From: Sporosarcina sp. FSL K6-1508 | GTDB taxonomy: Bacteria; Bacillota; Bacilli; Bacillales_A; Planococcaceae | Direction of reading: 5' to 3' | Length of the DNA: 64,000 nt | Assembly: GCF_038007465.1 (NCBI RefSeq) | Contig: NZ_JBBOXF010000001.1 | Span: forward strand, 1,739,001-1,803,000 | Shown here: positions 9,081 to 17,690 of the stretch, one piece after another | How positions within the stretch are numbered: position 1 is the stretch's first letter | How the letters are laid out: every line of letters begins with the position of its first letter | Translations under genes and position numbers: made by a program | The notes under the pieces: model-generated | The model's database searches: none | The model's input: only the letters and a program-made list of their open reading frames with translations | Told to the model about the DNA's origin: nothing

Positions 9081-9536
9081 ATGAATAAAGAAAATTTAGA
9101 AATGAAAAAAAGATACGAAGCTCTTTATTCTGATGATGGAATTAACAATGAAGAGTTAATTGAAATAGAAAAAATGTTAGAAATAGAATTGCCAGATTTT
9201 TTTTGCGAAGTATCAACATTTTTTAGTGGGGGATATTTGGGTAGTATAAGTAATTATTCTTTTTCCAGGGTAGGTAACAGCTTAAATATCATCGATGAAA
9301 CGATTAGATTGAGAGAGTCTGTAAATTTGCCAACTAGATTTGTCGTTCTAGCTGAGCCATCAGAAAGTCTTATAGTCATGGATACAAAAAATACTCCTTC
9401 AGTTATTTGGTTTGATGCAGTGGAAATTTCTGAATTAGAAAAAAAGTCTTTTACCTCAAAACCAGTTGAATGGGAGACCTATGCTGATTATTTTAATGCA
9501 CAACTTGAGGGAGAAGAGGAAGAGCAAGGGTTATAG
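9081..9536 (+). CDS. SMI1/KNR4-family (SUKH-1) immunity protein
   Basis: 151 residues; ribosome site GAGAGGGA precedes ATG 9081. I-N-N-E-E-L-I-E-I-E-K-M-L-E-I-E-L-P-D-F-F is the classic SUKH entry motif (E-x-x-L-G-x-x-L-P-x-x-F/Y), followed by F-S-G-G-Y-L-G. Expected to bind and block a nuclease toxin; the cognate tip is the fragment at 8961-9059. Intact orphan immunity gene. Confidence 0.85.
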   Translation: MNKENLEMKKRYEALYSDDGINNEELIEIEKMLEIELPDFFCEVSTFFSGGYLGSISNYSFSRVGNSLNIIDETIRLRESVNLPTRFVVLAEPSESLIVMDTKNTPSVIWFDAVEISELEKKSFTSKPVEWETYADYFNAQLEGEEEEQGL

Positions 9537-9561
9537 GTTATACAGCTTAGAAAACTTAAGG

Positions 9562-9729
9562 ATGACAAAAAGTGTTAAACTCATCTTTGTTTCTTGTGGA
9601 AACTGGATTGATTTAGATACAAGCACCGAAATGGTTATGAACTGTATCAATAAAGAGAGTCGTTTACCTATTCCTGTTAGATTAGCAGATTTAGAAACAC
9701 ATAAAGTGAGAAAACAACGTACACAATGA
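9562..9729 (+). CDS. small ORF of unknown function, possibly a remnant
   Basis: About 55 residues (M-T-K-S-V-K-L-I-F-V-S-C-G-N-W-I-D-L-D-T...). AAGG directly abuts the ATG, which is too close for normal initiation. No family recognised; the frame extends upstream inside the SUKH gene. May be the C-terminus of a lost gene. Confidence 0.3.
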   Translation: MTKSVKLIFVSCGNWIDLDTSTEMVMNCINKESRLPIPVRLADLETHKVRKQRTQ

Positions 9730-9744
9730 TGATTAAAGCATTAA

Positions 9745-9945
9745 ATGGCTAATGCTAATCTAGGTTTTTTTATAGAAGAGGGCTCTGGCACCAATATTAC
9801 AATAGCTGATGATGTTGTAGAGAAGAAAAGTGATAGTATTGGTGACGTTGCGGGTAAGGTTACGGTAAATGGTAACTTGCATGATATAAACGCAATAAAA
9901 AAATTCCTAGTTGTTGGTAGCAACAAGGATGCGTTAGGTAAATAA
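9745..9945 (+). CDS. small ORF of unknown function, possibly a remnant
   Basis: 66 residues (M-A-N-A-N-L-G-F-F-I-E-E-G...), no ribosome site, not recognised. It ends about 20 bp before repeat copy 2, in the same relative place as the end of the module before copy 1. Confidence 0.3.
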   Translation: MANANLGFFIEEGSGTNITIADDVVEKKSDSIGDVAGKVTVNGNLHDINAIKKFLVVGSNKDALGK

Positions 9946-9965
9946 TTGAATCATTGTCGACGGTA

Positions 9966-10200
9966 ATTCAACAATGGAGTGTACTCCCATCACGGATACG
10001 CTCTTTATTATATATATAAACAGATCAGAGCAGAGCAGAACTCCTATGCATATTGAGTTCTGTTATTCCACGAGACAAAAACACTCCCGATATTAATAAA
10101 CAGAAACAACACCCGTTAAGACGTAAAATACTGCTATAACGTCGGCTACACTCAAAAGTAAGAAAACAGGGAAATAATCAACAATAATCAATTAAGGCGG
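9966..10200 (+). repeat. toxin-region non-coding repeat, copy 2
   Basis: Homologue of 3756-4010: same hairpin loop CTCCCATCACGGA (9976-10002), TGTTATTCCACGAGAC, CCCGTTAAGACGTAAAAT and AATAATCAACAATAATCA blocks in the same order, with diverged spacers. The 10201-10413 stretch after it shows no gene. Confidence 0.75.
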
Positions 10201-10413
10201 TATTTTCGTAACATATTACCTCATTAACTAGGGATTGGTTCTTTATGTAACTCACTCTATTTGGATAATAATTTACTACTGCTTTTACTATGGCATGAAT
10301 ATCTCTAAGGGAATAATTCTTTCAGAATCTCTATGAGTCTTGTTGGGGATAAATAGTGACCCCAAGCAATCACTAGAGATGGAAATGGTTGTACCGTAAT
10401 TTACACATATTGC

Positions 10414-10797
10414 AAACCGAAAGAAAACAAAGTACTAGATTATTTTCAGATTGGATTAGATATTGCAGGGCTTGTCCCTGTTATTGGTGAAGCAGCAGAT
10501 GGCGTAAATGGTGTTATCTATACGGCAAGAGGGGATGCATTAAATGCGGCCCTTTCTTTTGGAGCGATGATTCCAGTTGCTGGCTGGGCAAATACGGGTG
10601 GAAAATTAGCCTTAAAAGGAAATGATTTAAATCAAGTAAATAAAGTGGTAAGTACAGAGAAGATGGCGTCCATCTATTCCCCAATCTACCAAGATGTCGT
10701 CAACAGTCCATTAGGAAAAACTCAAAATCAACTAGATAGGTTCTTAAAGATTGTAACTAGATTCAATCAAAATAATTCAGAGACGACTCAAAGCTAA
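10414..10797 (+). pseudogene. pre-toxin domain fragment (third copy)
   Basis: From 10414 (K-P-K-E-N-K-V-L-D-Y-F-Q-I-G-L-D-I-A-G-L-V) to about 10737 this is nearly identical to 5240-5575, then it switches to an unrelated short tail ending at 10797. No start signal and no toxin tip. An internal ATG at 10567 would give only 76 residues. Confidence 0.75.
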
Positions 10798-10904
10798 TTT
10801 CAGATACCCAGTAGCGTAGTTTTTCCCCTTCTGAAAGCAGAGTTTGAATAAGACGTTTGAGCAATTATGGATAAAGAAATGATGGGAACATTTAGGAGGG
10901 GGAA

Positions 10905-11417
10905 ATGATTTTTAATAAGGCAATAGAAGAACAACATATTCAAGTCGATAGTAAGGTCAATTACAGAGAAGCAATAAAAGCTGTTATATTACGAAATAAT
11001 AAAATCCTCTTGATCCATACGAATAAGGAGGATTATAAGTTTCCGGGTGGCGGGGTTGAAGGCCAAGAAAGCCATTCGGAGTGTCTCATTCGTGAAGTGG
11101 CAGAAGAAACTGGGTATGTTAACTGTATAATTAAAGATAAGCTAGGGATCGTTATTGAAAGGAAATTAGACGAATATGACAATATCTCAGTATTCCAAAT
11201 GACTTCACACTACTATCTTTGTGAATTAATAAACAATGAAAGAATTGCTCAACAATTGGATGATTATGAGTTCGCTCGGGAATTTAGACCTGAATGGATT
11301 CTCCTGAATGAGGTGATTGAGCAAAATGAGAAACGAATTAATAGTTTTGAAAAGAATACATGGGTAAAACGTGAAATCTTCGTGTTAAAGGAACTCAAAA
11401 ATATATTGAAATTGTAG
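10905..11417 (+). CDS. NUDIX hydrolase
   Basis: 170 residues from ATG 10905 behind AGGAGGGGG. The Nudix box G-G-G-V-E-G-Q-E-S-H-S-E-C-L-I-R-E-V-A-E-E-T-G (residues ~47-69) fits G-x5-E-x7-REUxEExGU with all metal-binding glutamates. Hydrolyses a nucleoside-diphosphate-linked compound in the cytosol; substrate unknown. Intact, single gene, about 100 bp after the last toxin remnant. Confidence 0.9.
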   Translation: MIFNKAIEEQHIQVDSKVNYREAIKAVILRNNKILLIHTNKEDYKFPGGGVEGQESHSECLIREVAEETGYVNCIIKDKLGIVIERKLDEYDNISVFQMTSHYYLCELINNERIAQQLDDYEFAREFRPEWILLNEVIEQNEKRINSFEKNTWVKREIFVLKELKNILKL

Positions 11418-11495
11418 ATTTTAAAAGTGGAGAGGCAATAATTGCCTATAGTACAACTGGACTTGGTTAAAATACATGTTGCGAGGTAAAAAAAT

Positions 11496-12233
11496 ATGGC
11501 TTTAGCTATTATTATTACACTATCGTTAGTACTTGGAGGGGCGGTAGTATTGATTTGCGGGAAAGGTAATATCAATGGGATGATTGCTCCGTTACTTATG
11601 TTATGGGCAGGCGATTTCTTGCTTCTGTATGCAAAATTTGTAGTGGGTGACTCCTCCTTAACCTTTATTCTTAATTTATCCGCAATGGTTCTGGTTGGAA
11701 TACCCGTAATTTGGTTAACTACTATTATTGTGAAAAGTAATGGAGGAAAAGATAGTGAGAAAATCGTTCGTGCGATTGTATTTGCCTTGACGATGACAAT
11801 TATCATTGTTTTTGTACCGTCATTAAAATCAGAGGGTAAATTCAAATTATATCAAAACGATTTTTACGCCGTTTCGGATGCCATTTTTCAAGCGTACGAT
11901 GATGGTAAAGTGCCAGTTGGAGAGCATTTTTCTTCATGGTCATCTAACACAAATGATTTAGAAAATCCGGATTCTGTTTTTTCTAGCAATGAAATTGTGA
12001 AGAAAATGGAGAAATTAAAACGGTCTGCCGGCGTTGGTGCTTATACACTAGTAGATAAAGATGTCATCTATTTCAGTTTCGGTGCTGTTTTCCAATCAAT
12101 TAGCGGAATTGCGATCAGTAGGAACGGTAAAGATCTTTCCACAGATGAAATACTGGAATCGAAACCCTATGATGGTGTTCCTACATATAGGTATATAACG
12201 GATGGTGTCTATCATTTTACCGATGGGTTATAA
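11496..12233 (+). CDS. integral membrane protein of unknown function
   Basis: 245 residues. Four hydrophobic helices fill the first ~108 residues (2-21, 27-48, 52-75, 87-108); the remaining ~135 residues are soluble and probably outside the membrane (F-Y-A-V-S-D-A-I-F-Q-A-Y-D-D-G...). GCGAGG lies upstream of the ATG. No family recognised. Confidence 0.65.
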   Translation: MALAIIITLSLVLGGAVVLICGKGNINGMIAPLLMLWAGDFLLLYAKFVVGDSSLTFILNLSAMVLVGIPVIWLTTIIVKSNGGKDSEKIVRAIVFALTMTIIIVFVPSLKSEGKFKLYQNDFYAVSDAIFQAYDDGKVPVGEHFSSWSSNTNDLENPDSVFSSNEIVKKMEKLKRSAGVGAYTLVDKDVIYFSFGAVFQSISGIAISRNGKDLSTDEILESKPYDGVPTYRYITDGVYHFTDGL

Positions 12234-12313
12234 GTAGTTATTTCTTTGATGAATACTAGTCTTGTCTTTTTGAATACTTATTCGTTCTAATAAAAGTACG
12301 AGGGGGTTTTTGT

Positions 12314-12496
12314 ATGGAATTGTTTTGGATTGTACTAGGGGCATTATTGGGAACAAGTGGTTACGTGTGTCAGTTGACGTATATGAAAAATTTACACGAA
12401 GGAAAGGATATAAAAAATCCAAGGTTATTAGGGATTCTATCTGTATTTTTTGCCCTTGTCATCTTCATGATGTTTATTGTATTTGGGTTGACGTGA
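12314..12496 (+). CDS. small two-helix membrane protein
   Basis: 60 residues, ATG 12314 behind GAGGGGG. Two hydrophobic segments (~3-20 and 40-58) flank a basic K-N-L-H-E-G-K-D-I-K-N-P linker. A second overlapping frame from 12310 is a shadow. Function unknown. Confidence 0.6.
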   Translation: MELFWIVLGALLGTSGYVCQLTYMKNLHEGKDIKNPRLLGILSVFFALVIFMMFIVFGLT

Positions 12497-12590
12497 TTTA
12501 GTGACAAGATAGTTATTAAACTGGTAATTAGTGTAAGACCCCAATCAAACAACGCATATCTTATTTATATTAAAATAAAGCATCCGTTGT

Positions 12591-12633
12591 TAGCCCATCC
12601 AAGAAGGAGGATTTACTCTTCATGGATGGGCTA
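12591..12633 (+). terminator. strong hairpin after small membrane gene
   Basis: TAGCCCATCC (12591-12600) pairs perfectly with GGATGGGCTA (12624-12633). The tail is only moderately T-rich. Confidence 0.6.
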
Positions 12634-12751
12634 CTATCTCTTTGTTCCTTCTTTCCAAAAGGAATTAAATATGAATCTATACAATTAAAATGCTAAAATG
12701 GTAGTGGTAGATTCACATTATCAATACATAAAGAAGGAAGTAGTGAAACGT

Positions 12752-13204
12752 ATGGCAATTGCATCGCATTCTGTAATCATTCCAGCACCTGTAGAGAACG
12801 TATGGGAATACGTTAGTCAAATTGAAAACTGGGCAGTAATGGTTCCTGCCTATAAGGAGCATGAACAAATTGACGAACAAAAGTCAGTTTGGACATTCGA
12901 AGGGAATATTAAAGGGTTTAAAAAGACTGTGAAAATGGAGTTAAACATCACTGAATTTCATGAGCCTTCGATGATTCGGTTCGAATTAAAAGGCCTAACG
13001 GACAACTTTACAGGCAGTGGCAAGTTTACTGCTGAAGAAACGGCAGGGCAAACAACGATGACAGGGACTGTTGAAGTAAATGCAGGCGGCTTAACAGGTG
13101 CTGTGTTGACACCTGTTATTAAAATGGTGTTGCCGAAAGTGACAACACGCTTAACAGAGAAAATTGCACGCCAAGTTAAACAGGAAAAGGTGTCGGTTCG
13201 GTAA
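12752..13204 (+). CDS. CoxG/SRPBCC-family lipid-binding-fold protein
   Basis: 150 residues. I place the start at ATG 12752 (M-A-I-A-S-H-S-V-I-I-P-A-P-V-E-N-V-W-E-Y), the usual start of the family, rather than 12698; GAAGGAAG lies about 14 bp upstream. The I-P-A-P-V-E-x-V-W opening, the repeated beta strands and the C-terminal helix rich in lysine are CoxG/SRPBCC hallmarks. Binding partner unknown. Followed by a bidirectional terminator. Confidence 0.8.
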   Translation: MAIASHSVIIPAPVENVWEYVSQIENWAVMVPAYKEHEQIDEQKSVWTFEGNIKGFKKTVKMELNITEFHEPSMIRFELKGLTDNFTGSGKFTAEETAGQTTMTGTVEVNAGGLTGAVLTPVIKMVLPKVTTRLTEKIARQVKQEKVSVR

Positions 13205-13339
13205 AGAAGGTTTTGTTTATTGAGGTGACGGGCAATCATGCAATCGTGAAAGTTTCAACTCACATATTTGTTGGAGTGCCTGTGCTTTTATATAATGTGG
13301 CTGACATTCGCATGTAGTGCGGTTAGTCAAAAGATACAC

Positions 13340-13389
13340 AAAAAGTAACCATTCAGCTTCTTGGTCGGAAGTGGAATGGTTACTTTTTT
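13340..13389. terminator. bidirectional terminator
   Basis: AAAAAGTAACCATTC (from 13340) pairs with GAATGGTTACTTTTTT (to 13389). A- and T-runs on both sides suit the convergent genes at 12752 (+) and 13483 (-). Confidence 0.85.
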
Positions 13390-13482
13390 CTATTGATGAA
13401 TCATGCAATAATCGCTACAGTAGCTGTCAATGCGGGGAACCTTCAATGATTTTATTGGATATACTTCCGTGCATCGTCGATT

Positions 13483-13785
13483 TCATGGAATTAAAAACTG
13501 TTCATCAAATTCAGCGTTGGCGGAGTCCCTTTGATTATGTCCGTTTCCTTCTGTGCAGTCGCGAGTTCTGTTAACTACGGAGTCCAATGTGCACCCCTTT
13601 GTGGAATCCTCATAAAGCCGTCGGAATACCGTTATGTCGGCATCATAGAGGATGTTGTTTTTATTGCGACTGATCCGGTAGCCGTGCGACTCCAAGAGCA
13701 AGACGTATTTTCGCACGGTTGACACGCTGATTCCGAGTGTCTTTTCGATGTGTTTTACGGTGTATGTATTGACTGTATCCGTCAT
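13483..13785 (-). CDS. MerR/RacA-type HTH protein
   Basis: About 100 residues. Start taken at 13785 (M-T-D-T-V-N-T-Y-T-V-K-H-I-E-K-T-L-G-I-S) because GAGGG lies about 8 bp upstream; a longer frame begins at 13818. The helix-turn-helix T-V-K-H-I-E-K-T-L-G-I-S-V-S-T-V-R-K-Y and the wing G-Y-R-I-S-R-N resemble the RacA/DUF3967 MerR-like group. The C-terminal ~40 residues are low-complexity and unfamiliar. Could bind DNA; targets unknown. Confidence 0.65.
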   Translation of the reverse strand: MTDTVNTYTVKHIEKTLGISVSTVRKYVLLLESHGYRISRNKNNILYDADITVFRRLYEDSTKGCTLDSVVNRTRDCTEGNGHNQRDSANAEFDEQFLIP

Positions 13786-13962
13786 GACCATACCCTCTAC
13801 GATCTGCATTATGTACATTGTAGCGAAGTATGGTCATCATAGGCAATAGACCATCATGACGGCTACTGTGTAGCTGCTATGATGGTAAGCTATATGAGGC
13901 GTTACAGTACCAAGTTGATATAACAGAAAAGATTGTATTTGGATTACGTTGAAGACGGTGAT

Positions 13963-13996
13963 CTTGTTCAACTAACGGGGCGGTTTAGTTAGTAAG
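13963..13996 (+). repeat. array hairpin repeat, first copy
   Basis: CTTGTTCAACTAAC, GGGGCGG loop, then TTTAGTTAGTAAG: imperfect version of the main hairpin unit (consensus stem CTTCAACTAAC/GTTAGTTGAAG). Lies 75 bp before the histidine phosphatase gene. The rest of 13786-14071 holds no gene. Confidence 0.65.
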
Positions 13997-14071
13997 GTAT
14001 TAGAATATTGGAACAATTACAAGAGTAAGGATAATTTGAAATGAATTAACTTTTAGAGGAGGGAAGTCAGA

Positions 14072-14704
14072 ATGGGCAACATTATCTTGATACAGCATTG
14101 TCAATCAGCACACCATATAAATAACATGTCAGGAGGATGGACAGATACACCTTTAACAGATTTAGGGAGAAAACAAGCAAAACTTATAGGGGACAAATTA
14201 AAAGAGGAAATAGTAGATAATAACGAATATGCTTTTTATTCATCTGATTTATTAAGAGCAGCACAAACAGCGGAAATAATTGGCAATCAGATAAACTTAA
14301 AAGTCATCAAAAATAAAGGACTTCGTGAAATAAATACTGGTGTTGCAGCAGGAAAAACAAAGGATTGGGCAAGAGAAAATAGAATTCCAAGGAAAAATAG
14401 TGGATTTGATTTAGATTATCAAGAATTTAAAGATGGAGAGACATGGAGAGAGTTTTATAGTCGTGTTTGTAGTTGTATGGATAGGATATATGAAATAGAA
14501 AAGGGAAAAACTTTATTGATTGTCACACATGGTGGTACTTTGGGTTATATTATGGCTTGGTGGATGAAATTTGAAGCTGAAATGATTGTTAACGCATACT
14601 TTTCTTCATCAGTAGGAGGTATTACAGTTCTAAGTCAAAATAGTTTTCAGCAGAACGTTTTAAATAAGTTTAATGATACCTCTCATTTCCCTTTATTGAA
14701 CTAA
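14072..14704 (+). CDS. histidine phosphatase (phosphoglycerate mutase-like) family protein
   Basis: 210 residues, GAGGAGGG before ATG 14072. The usual R-H-G motif reads I-Q-H-C-Q-S (residues ~6-11), keeping the catalytic histidine but replacing arginine with glutamine and glycine with cysteine. Y-S-S-D-L-L-R-A-A-Q-T-A, R-E-I-N-T-G and the second catalytic V-T-H-G-G are present. Small-molecule phosphatase, substrate unknown. Its last codons (L-N-stop) lie inside a hairpin repeat, so the repeat supplies the stop codon. Confidence 0.85.
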   Translation: MGNIILIQHCQSAHHINNMSGGWTDTPLTDLGRKQAKLIGDKLKEEIVDNNEYAFYSSDLLRAAQTAEIIGNQINLKVIKNKGLREINTGVAAGKTKDWARENRIPRKNSGFDLDYQEFKDGETWREFYSRVCSCMDRIYEIEKGKTLLIVTHGGTLGYIMAWWMKFEAEMIVNAYFSSSVGGITVLSQNSFQQNVLNKFNDTSHFPLLN

Positions 14705-14724
14705 CTGGTGCGTTAGTTTAATAT
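14693..14724 (+). repeat. array hairpin repeat overlapping a stop codon
   Basis: TTATTGAACTAAC, loop TGGTGC, GTTAGTTTAATAT: stem of 11-13 bp. The TAA of the histidine phosphatase (14702-14704) is part of the left arm. Confidence 0.75.
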
Positions 14725-14742
14725 GCCTAATGGGGAATGAGC

Positions 14743-14806
14743 GACAGGGACCTCGGTTCACTCTTGATATTGAATAGCGAGTCTTGGTGCCTGTCCCTAT
14801 GTCCCA
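14743..14806. repeat. imperfect inverted repeat (MITE-like)
   Basis: GACAGGGACC (14743-14752) is matched by GGTGCCTGTCCC (14786-14797) and then TATGTCCC. It resembles the GGGACAGG-ended short repeats common in Bacillales, unlike the array hairpins. Confidence 0.4.
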
Positions 14807-14862
14807 GATTTATTTAGGGGGAAATAAAACATATTACAGATGATGTGAGAGAAGGGGAATAA

Positions 14863-16365
14863 ATGAAAAATGTGTTTATAAAAATAACATTATTGTTTAT
14901 TACAGTAACAATGCTAATGAGTCCCGTAATGGGAAATGGAGTAGTAAAGGCACAAGAAATAAATTATTTAACTGAGACGGAAGAAAAGCAAATAGAAAAA
15001 GTCATAACGGAAAATATGAGTAAGGGGAATATCCCAGGATTATCTATAACGATAGTGAAAGATGATAAAACTGTTTATCAAAAAGGGTTTGGGTATTCAA
15101 ATCTAGATGAAGAAAAACCAGTCACTTCCCAGTCTTTATTTGAATTAGCATCTAATAGTAAAGCTTTTACTGCATTAGCTATTTTGAGTTTAGTTAAAAG
15201 TGGACAAATAGAGCTTAACGATAACGTAAATAAGTATATACCTTGGCTAAAAGTAAAGTATAAAGGAAAAGAAATACCAATAACGATTGAGCAAACGCTA
15301 CATCAAACAACTGGAATCCCCAGCTCTACTATAAATATGATCCCCGTTTCTAATGAAGATAGTGCGCTGGAAGAAACAGTCAGAAGCTTAATTGGAATAG
15401 AGCTAGATAGTGAACCAGGTAAGATGTTTCAATATGCGACAATAAATTATGATGTCCTAGGATTAATTATTGAACAAGTAACAGGTGAGACATACGAATA
15501 CTATATGGAAGAAACTATTTTAAAACCAATGGAATTAAATAATACGTACCTAATCCGAAATGAAGAAATAAACAATCAAATGACTAATGGATATAAAATG
15601 GGGTTTTTGAAACCACAACGATATGAAGCACCGATATATAGGGGAAACACCCCAGCAGGATATATTATATCTAGCGGGGAGGATATGGCAAAATGGCTTA
15701 AAATCCAAATGGGTACGATGAATGAAGTTGATTTTGATAAAGAAATCATTAAAAAGACTCATAAGGCTTATCGTGCTGTTGATGCAGCAGGTGATGAAGT
15801 ATTCTATGCTGGCGGCTGGTTCCTTGAACCAAATGAACAGGTCACTCATGACGGAATGAATCCAAACTATTCTTCTTATGTAACATTCAGTAACAAAGAA
15901 AAAATTGGAGTTGCTGTATTAGGTAATTTAAGTTCAAATCAAGTTCAAAATATAGGGGCAGGAATTAATGAAATATTACAGGGAGGTGTTGTTAGTAATG
16001 ACATAGAAGATTCAAACCAATATATAGATAAGTTGGCACTTGGTATCATACTTGTTTTAAGCATCTTAATGCTAGTTGTTTTAATTTTCATCATCAGGTT
16101 TTTAATAAAGATATATAGAAAACAGTTATATTTTAAATTTAATGGTTTAAAAAGCATTCTTAAACTGACTTTGTCTTTATTATTTATGTTGGGGTTAAGT
16201 TATTTTATCTATTTAATACCAAGCCTTTTACTAAATGGTTATTCATGGAAAACCATGTTTGTTTGGAGCCCTATTAGTGTTCAGGTGGCATTGTATTCAT
16301 TATATATTATTGTTTGGCTTATATATTTATTTTTTATACTGAAAATCCATTTTAAAAAGGAATAA
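14863..16365 (+). CDS. beta-lactamase-fold serine hydrolase (PBP4*-like) with C-terminal membrane domain
   Basis: 500 residues. Signal peptide (1-31), class C beta-lactamase/peptidase domain (~38-370) with the nucleophile motif S-N-S-K (S-x-x-K) near residue 97-100 and H-D-G near 328; the Y-x-N position reads Y-A-T followed by I-N-Y. Three to four C-terminal helices (~390-495) anchor it in the membrane. Likely an extracytoplasmic D-amino-acid or ester hydrolase. AGAAGGGGA precedes ATG 14863. The Y-A-T variation makes activity less certain. Confidence 0.85.
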   Translation: MKNVFIKITLLFITVTMLMSPVMGNGVVKAQEINYLTETEEKQIEKVITENMSKGNIPGLSITIVKDDKTVYQKGFGYSNLDEEKPVTSQSLFELASNSKAFTALAILSLVKSGQIELNDNVNKYIPWLKVKYKGKEIPITIEQTLHQTTGIPSSTINMIPVSNEDSALEETVRSLIGIELDSEPGKMFQYATINYDVLGLIIEQVTGETYEYYMEETILKPMELNNTYLIRNEEINNQMTNGYKMGFLKPQRYEAPIYRGNTPAGYIISSGEDMAKWLKIQMGTMNEVDFDKEIIKKTHKAYRAVDAAGDEVFYAGGWFLEPNEQVTHDGMNPNYSSYVTFSNKEKIGVAVLGNLSSNQVQNIGAGINEILQGGVVSNDIEDSNQYIDKLALGIILVLSILMLVVLIFIIRFLIKIYRKQLYFKFNGLKSILKLTLSLLFMLGLSYFIYLIPSLLLNGYSWKTMFVWSPISVQVALYSLYIIVWLIYLFFILKIHFKKE

Positions 16366-16433
16366 ACACGGTCACAAAAAAGATTCTATATAAAACTAGC
16401 ATGTTTATGGAGGAAATAAGTTACATTAAACTA

Positions 16434-16515
16434 TCTTCAACTAACGTGGTGCTTTACTTTAGGGGTTAAGCACCCTTTTCATCTTCAACTAAAGGGGCAG
16501 AATAGTTTAAGTAGA
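16434..16515 (+). repeat. array hairpin repeat, two-stem copy
   Basis: Stem 1: TGGTGCTTTA...TTAAGCACC within the block AACTAACGTGGTGCTTTACT to AGGGGTTAAGCACCC; stem 2: CTTCAACTAAAGGGGCAG with a degraded right arm ATAGTTTAAG. Placed between the serine hydrolase and padR. Confidence 0.8.
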
Positions 16516-16540
16516 AAATATATTTTTTTAAAACAATACC

Positions 16541-16569
16541 TTGCATTACTGAGTAATATACATTATAAA
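16541..16569 (+). promoter_or_regulatory. padR promoter with overlapping palindromic operator
   Basis: TTGCAT (16541-16546), a 17-bp spacer and TATAAA (16564-16569) form a good sigma-A promoter. The perfect palindrome ATTACT-G-AGTAAT (16545-16557) sits in the spacer, overlapping the -35 box, as expected for an autoregulated PadR operator. Confidence 0.7.
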
Positions 16570-16590
16570 TGAATTAGGAGGTGCAAAAAT

Positions 16591-16929
16591 TTGGAAGTAA
16601 ATAAAGAAGTTCTAAAAGGTCATATTGATACGTTAATTCTATCTCTTGTACATACAAGAGATATGTATGGCTATGAATTAGCTAAATTAGTTCGAGAAAG
16701 AAGCGATGGACAATTTGAATTAAAAGAAGGTACGCTTTATTTATCTTTAAAGAGATTAGAGAAAAATCAATGGATTGAATCTTACTGGGGTGATGAACAA
16801 GGACCAGGAGGAAGAAGGAAATACTATAAAATCACACCACTTGGTGAAGATGGATTTGAAGAAAAACGTCAGGAATGGGAATTTGTAAAAAAGATTATTG
16901 ACTTATTTTTAGAAGGAGGAGAACAGTAA
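16591..16929 (+). CDS. PadR-family transcriptional regulator
   Basis: 112 residues from TTG 16591 with AGGAGGTG 8 bp upstream. G-H-I-D-T-L-I-L-S-L-V-H-T-R-D-M-Y-G-Y-E-L, then E-G-T-L-Y-L-S-L-K-R-L-E, is the PadR winged helix; G-P-G-G-R-R-K-Y-Y-K-I-T-P-L-G is the wing. It overlaps the next gene by one base (TAATG), so the two are translationally coupled; the partner is the usual PadR-linked membrane protein. Likely represses its own operon. Confidence 0.9.
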   Translation: MEVNKEVLKGHIDTLILSLVHTRDMYGYELAKLVRERSDGQFELKEGTLYLSLKRLEKNQWIESYWGDEQGPGGRRKYYKITPLGEDGFEEKRQEWEFVKKIIDLFLEGGEQ

Positions 16930-17651
16930 TGAAACAAATCGAGCAATTTGTCAATTCTATATATGCCCATTTAAGTGGGAAAGAAGCAAAAGAGTTGAAA
17001 CAAGAAATGCGTTCACATTTATTAGAAACTGTTGAAGAGTTAAAAGCAGAAGGGAAATCAGAGCAAGAAGCAATTTCGATTGCTCTAGATAGATTCGGAG
17101 ATGAAAAACAAGTCACAATTGGGTTATTAACAATTTTTCAATATCAAAATAAGTTTGTAAAATGGCTATTACGTTCAGCAGTTATATTTCTATTGATAGG
17201 ATTGATTGTTTCGATTAGTTTATTCATAAGGGACAAAGCTTACAGTGACACCTTAAATTTAATGGATAATTTAGTACAATCATATCAAACGAAAGGTGAA
17301 TTCACTTCTGAAGATGAACTTGCCTTACAAGACATGGTTGAACGGAATTCAAAGTGGTTTGACAATATTAGTTATTTCGCATTCATAAAGGATTCTGAGG
17401 TAGATGGTAAAAAGACAAGTGAAAAATTATTTACTCAAGGAAAAGAAGGCGCCGGGGAATCTGGTATGATTAGACAGGGGAAAATCGGAAAAGACAATAA
17501 TCTTTGGCATGTGGAATATGAATATAAAGCTTACAATTATCTGAAGTATGAGTTTCTCTATTATATTTTCTTTGCTATTTCAGGTGTTTTATTTATTCTT
17601 TGGGGTGTAGTTCGTTTTAACAATCGGAATCGCTTGAAAGCTTTTACGTAG
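16929..17651 (+). CDS. PadR-linked membrane protein (permease-prefix/DUF1700-like)
   Basis: 240 residues. The cytoplasmic N-terminus (Y-A-H-L-S-G-K-E-A-K-E-L-K-Q-E-M-R-S-H-L-L-E) is the conserved prefix found in proteins paired with PadR regulators; I-S-I-A-L-D-R-F-G-D follows. Helices at ~80-100 and ~212-230 flank an outside domain. Probably senses or responds to envelope stress together with the regulator, by analogy only. Confidence 0.75.
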   Translation: MKQIEQFVNSIYAHLSGKEAKELKQEMRSHLLETVEELKAEGKSEQEAISIALDRFGDEKQVTIGLLTIFQYQNKFVKWLLRSAVIFLLIGLIVSISLFIRDKAYSDTLNLMDNLVQSYQTKGEFTSEDELALQDMVERNSKWFDNISYFAFIKDSEVDGKKTSEKLFTQGKEGAGESGMIRQGKIGKDNNLWHVEYEYKAYNYLKYEFLYYIFFAISGVLFILWGVVRFNNRNRLKAFT

Positions 17652-17690
17652 TATTTGACATGGAAGAAGCATAAAAGTAGTTTCTCTGCT

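Noticed and set aside
13317..13574. Plus-strand frame over the bidirectional terminator
   Set aside because: Runs through a perfect terminator hairpin and opposes the MerR-like gene.
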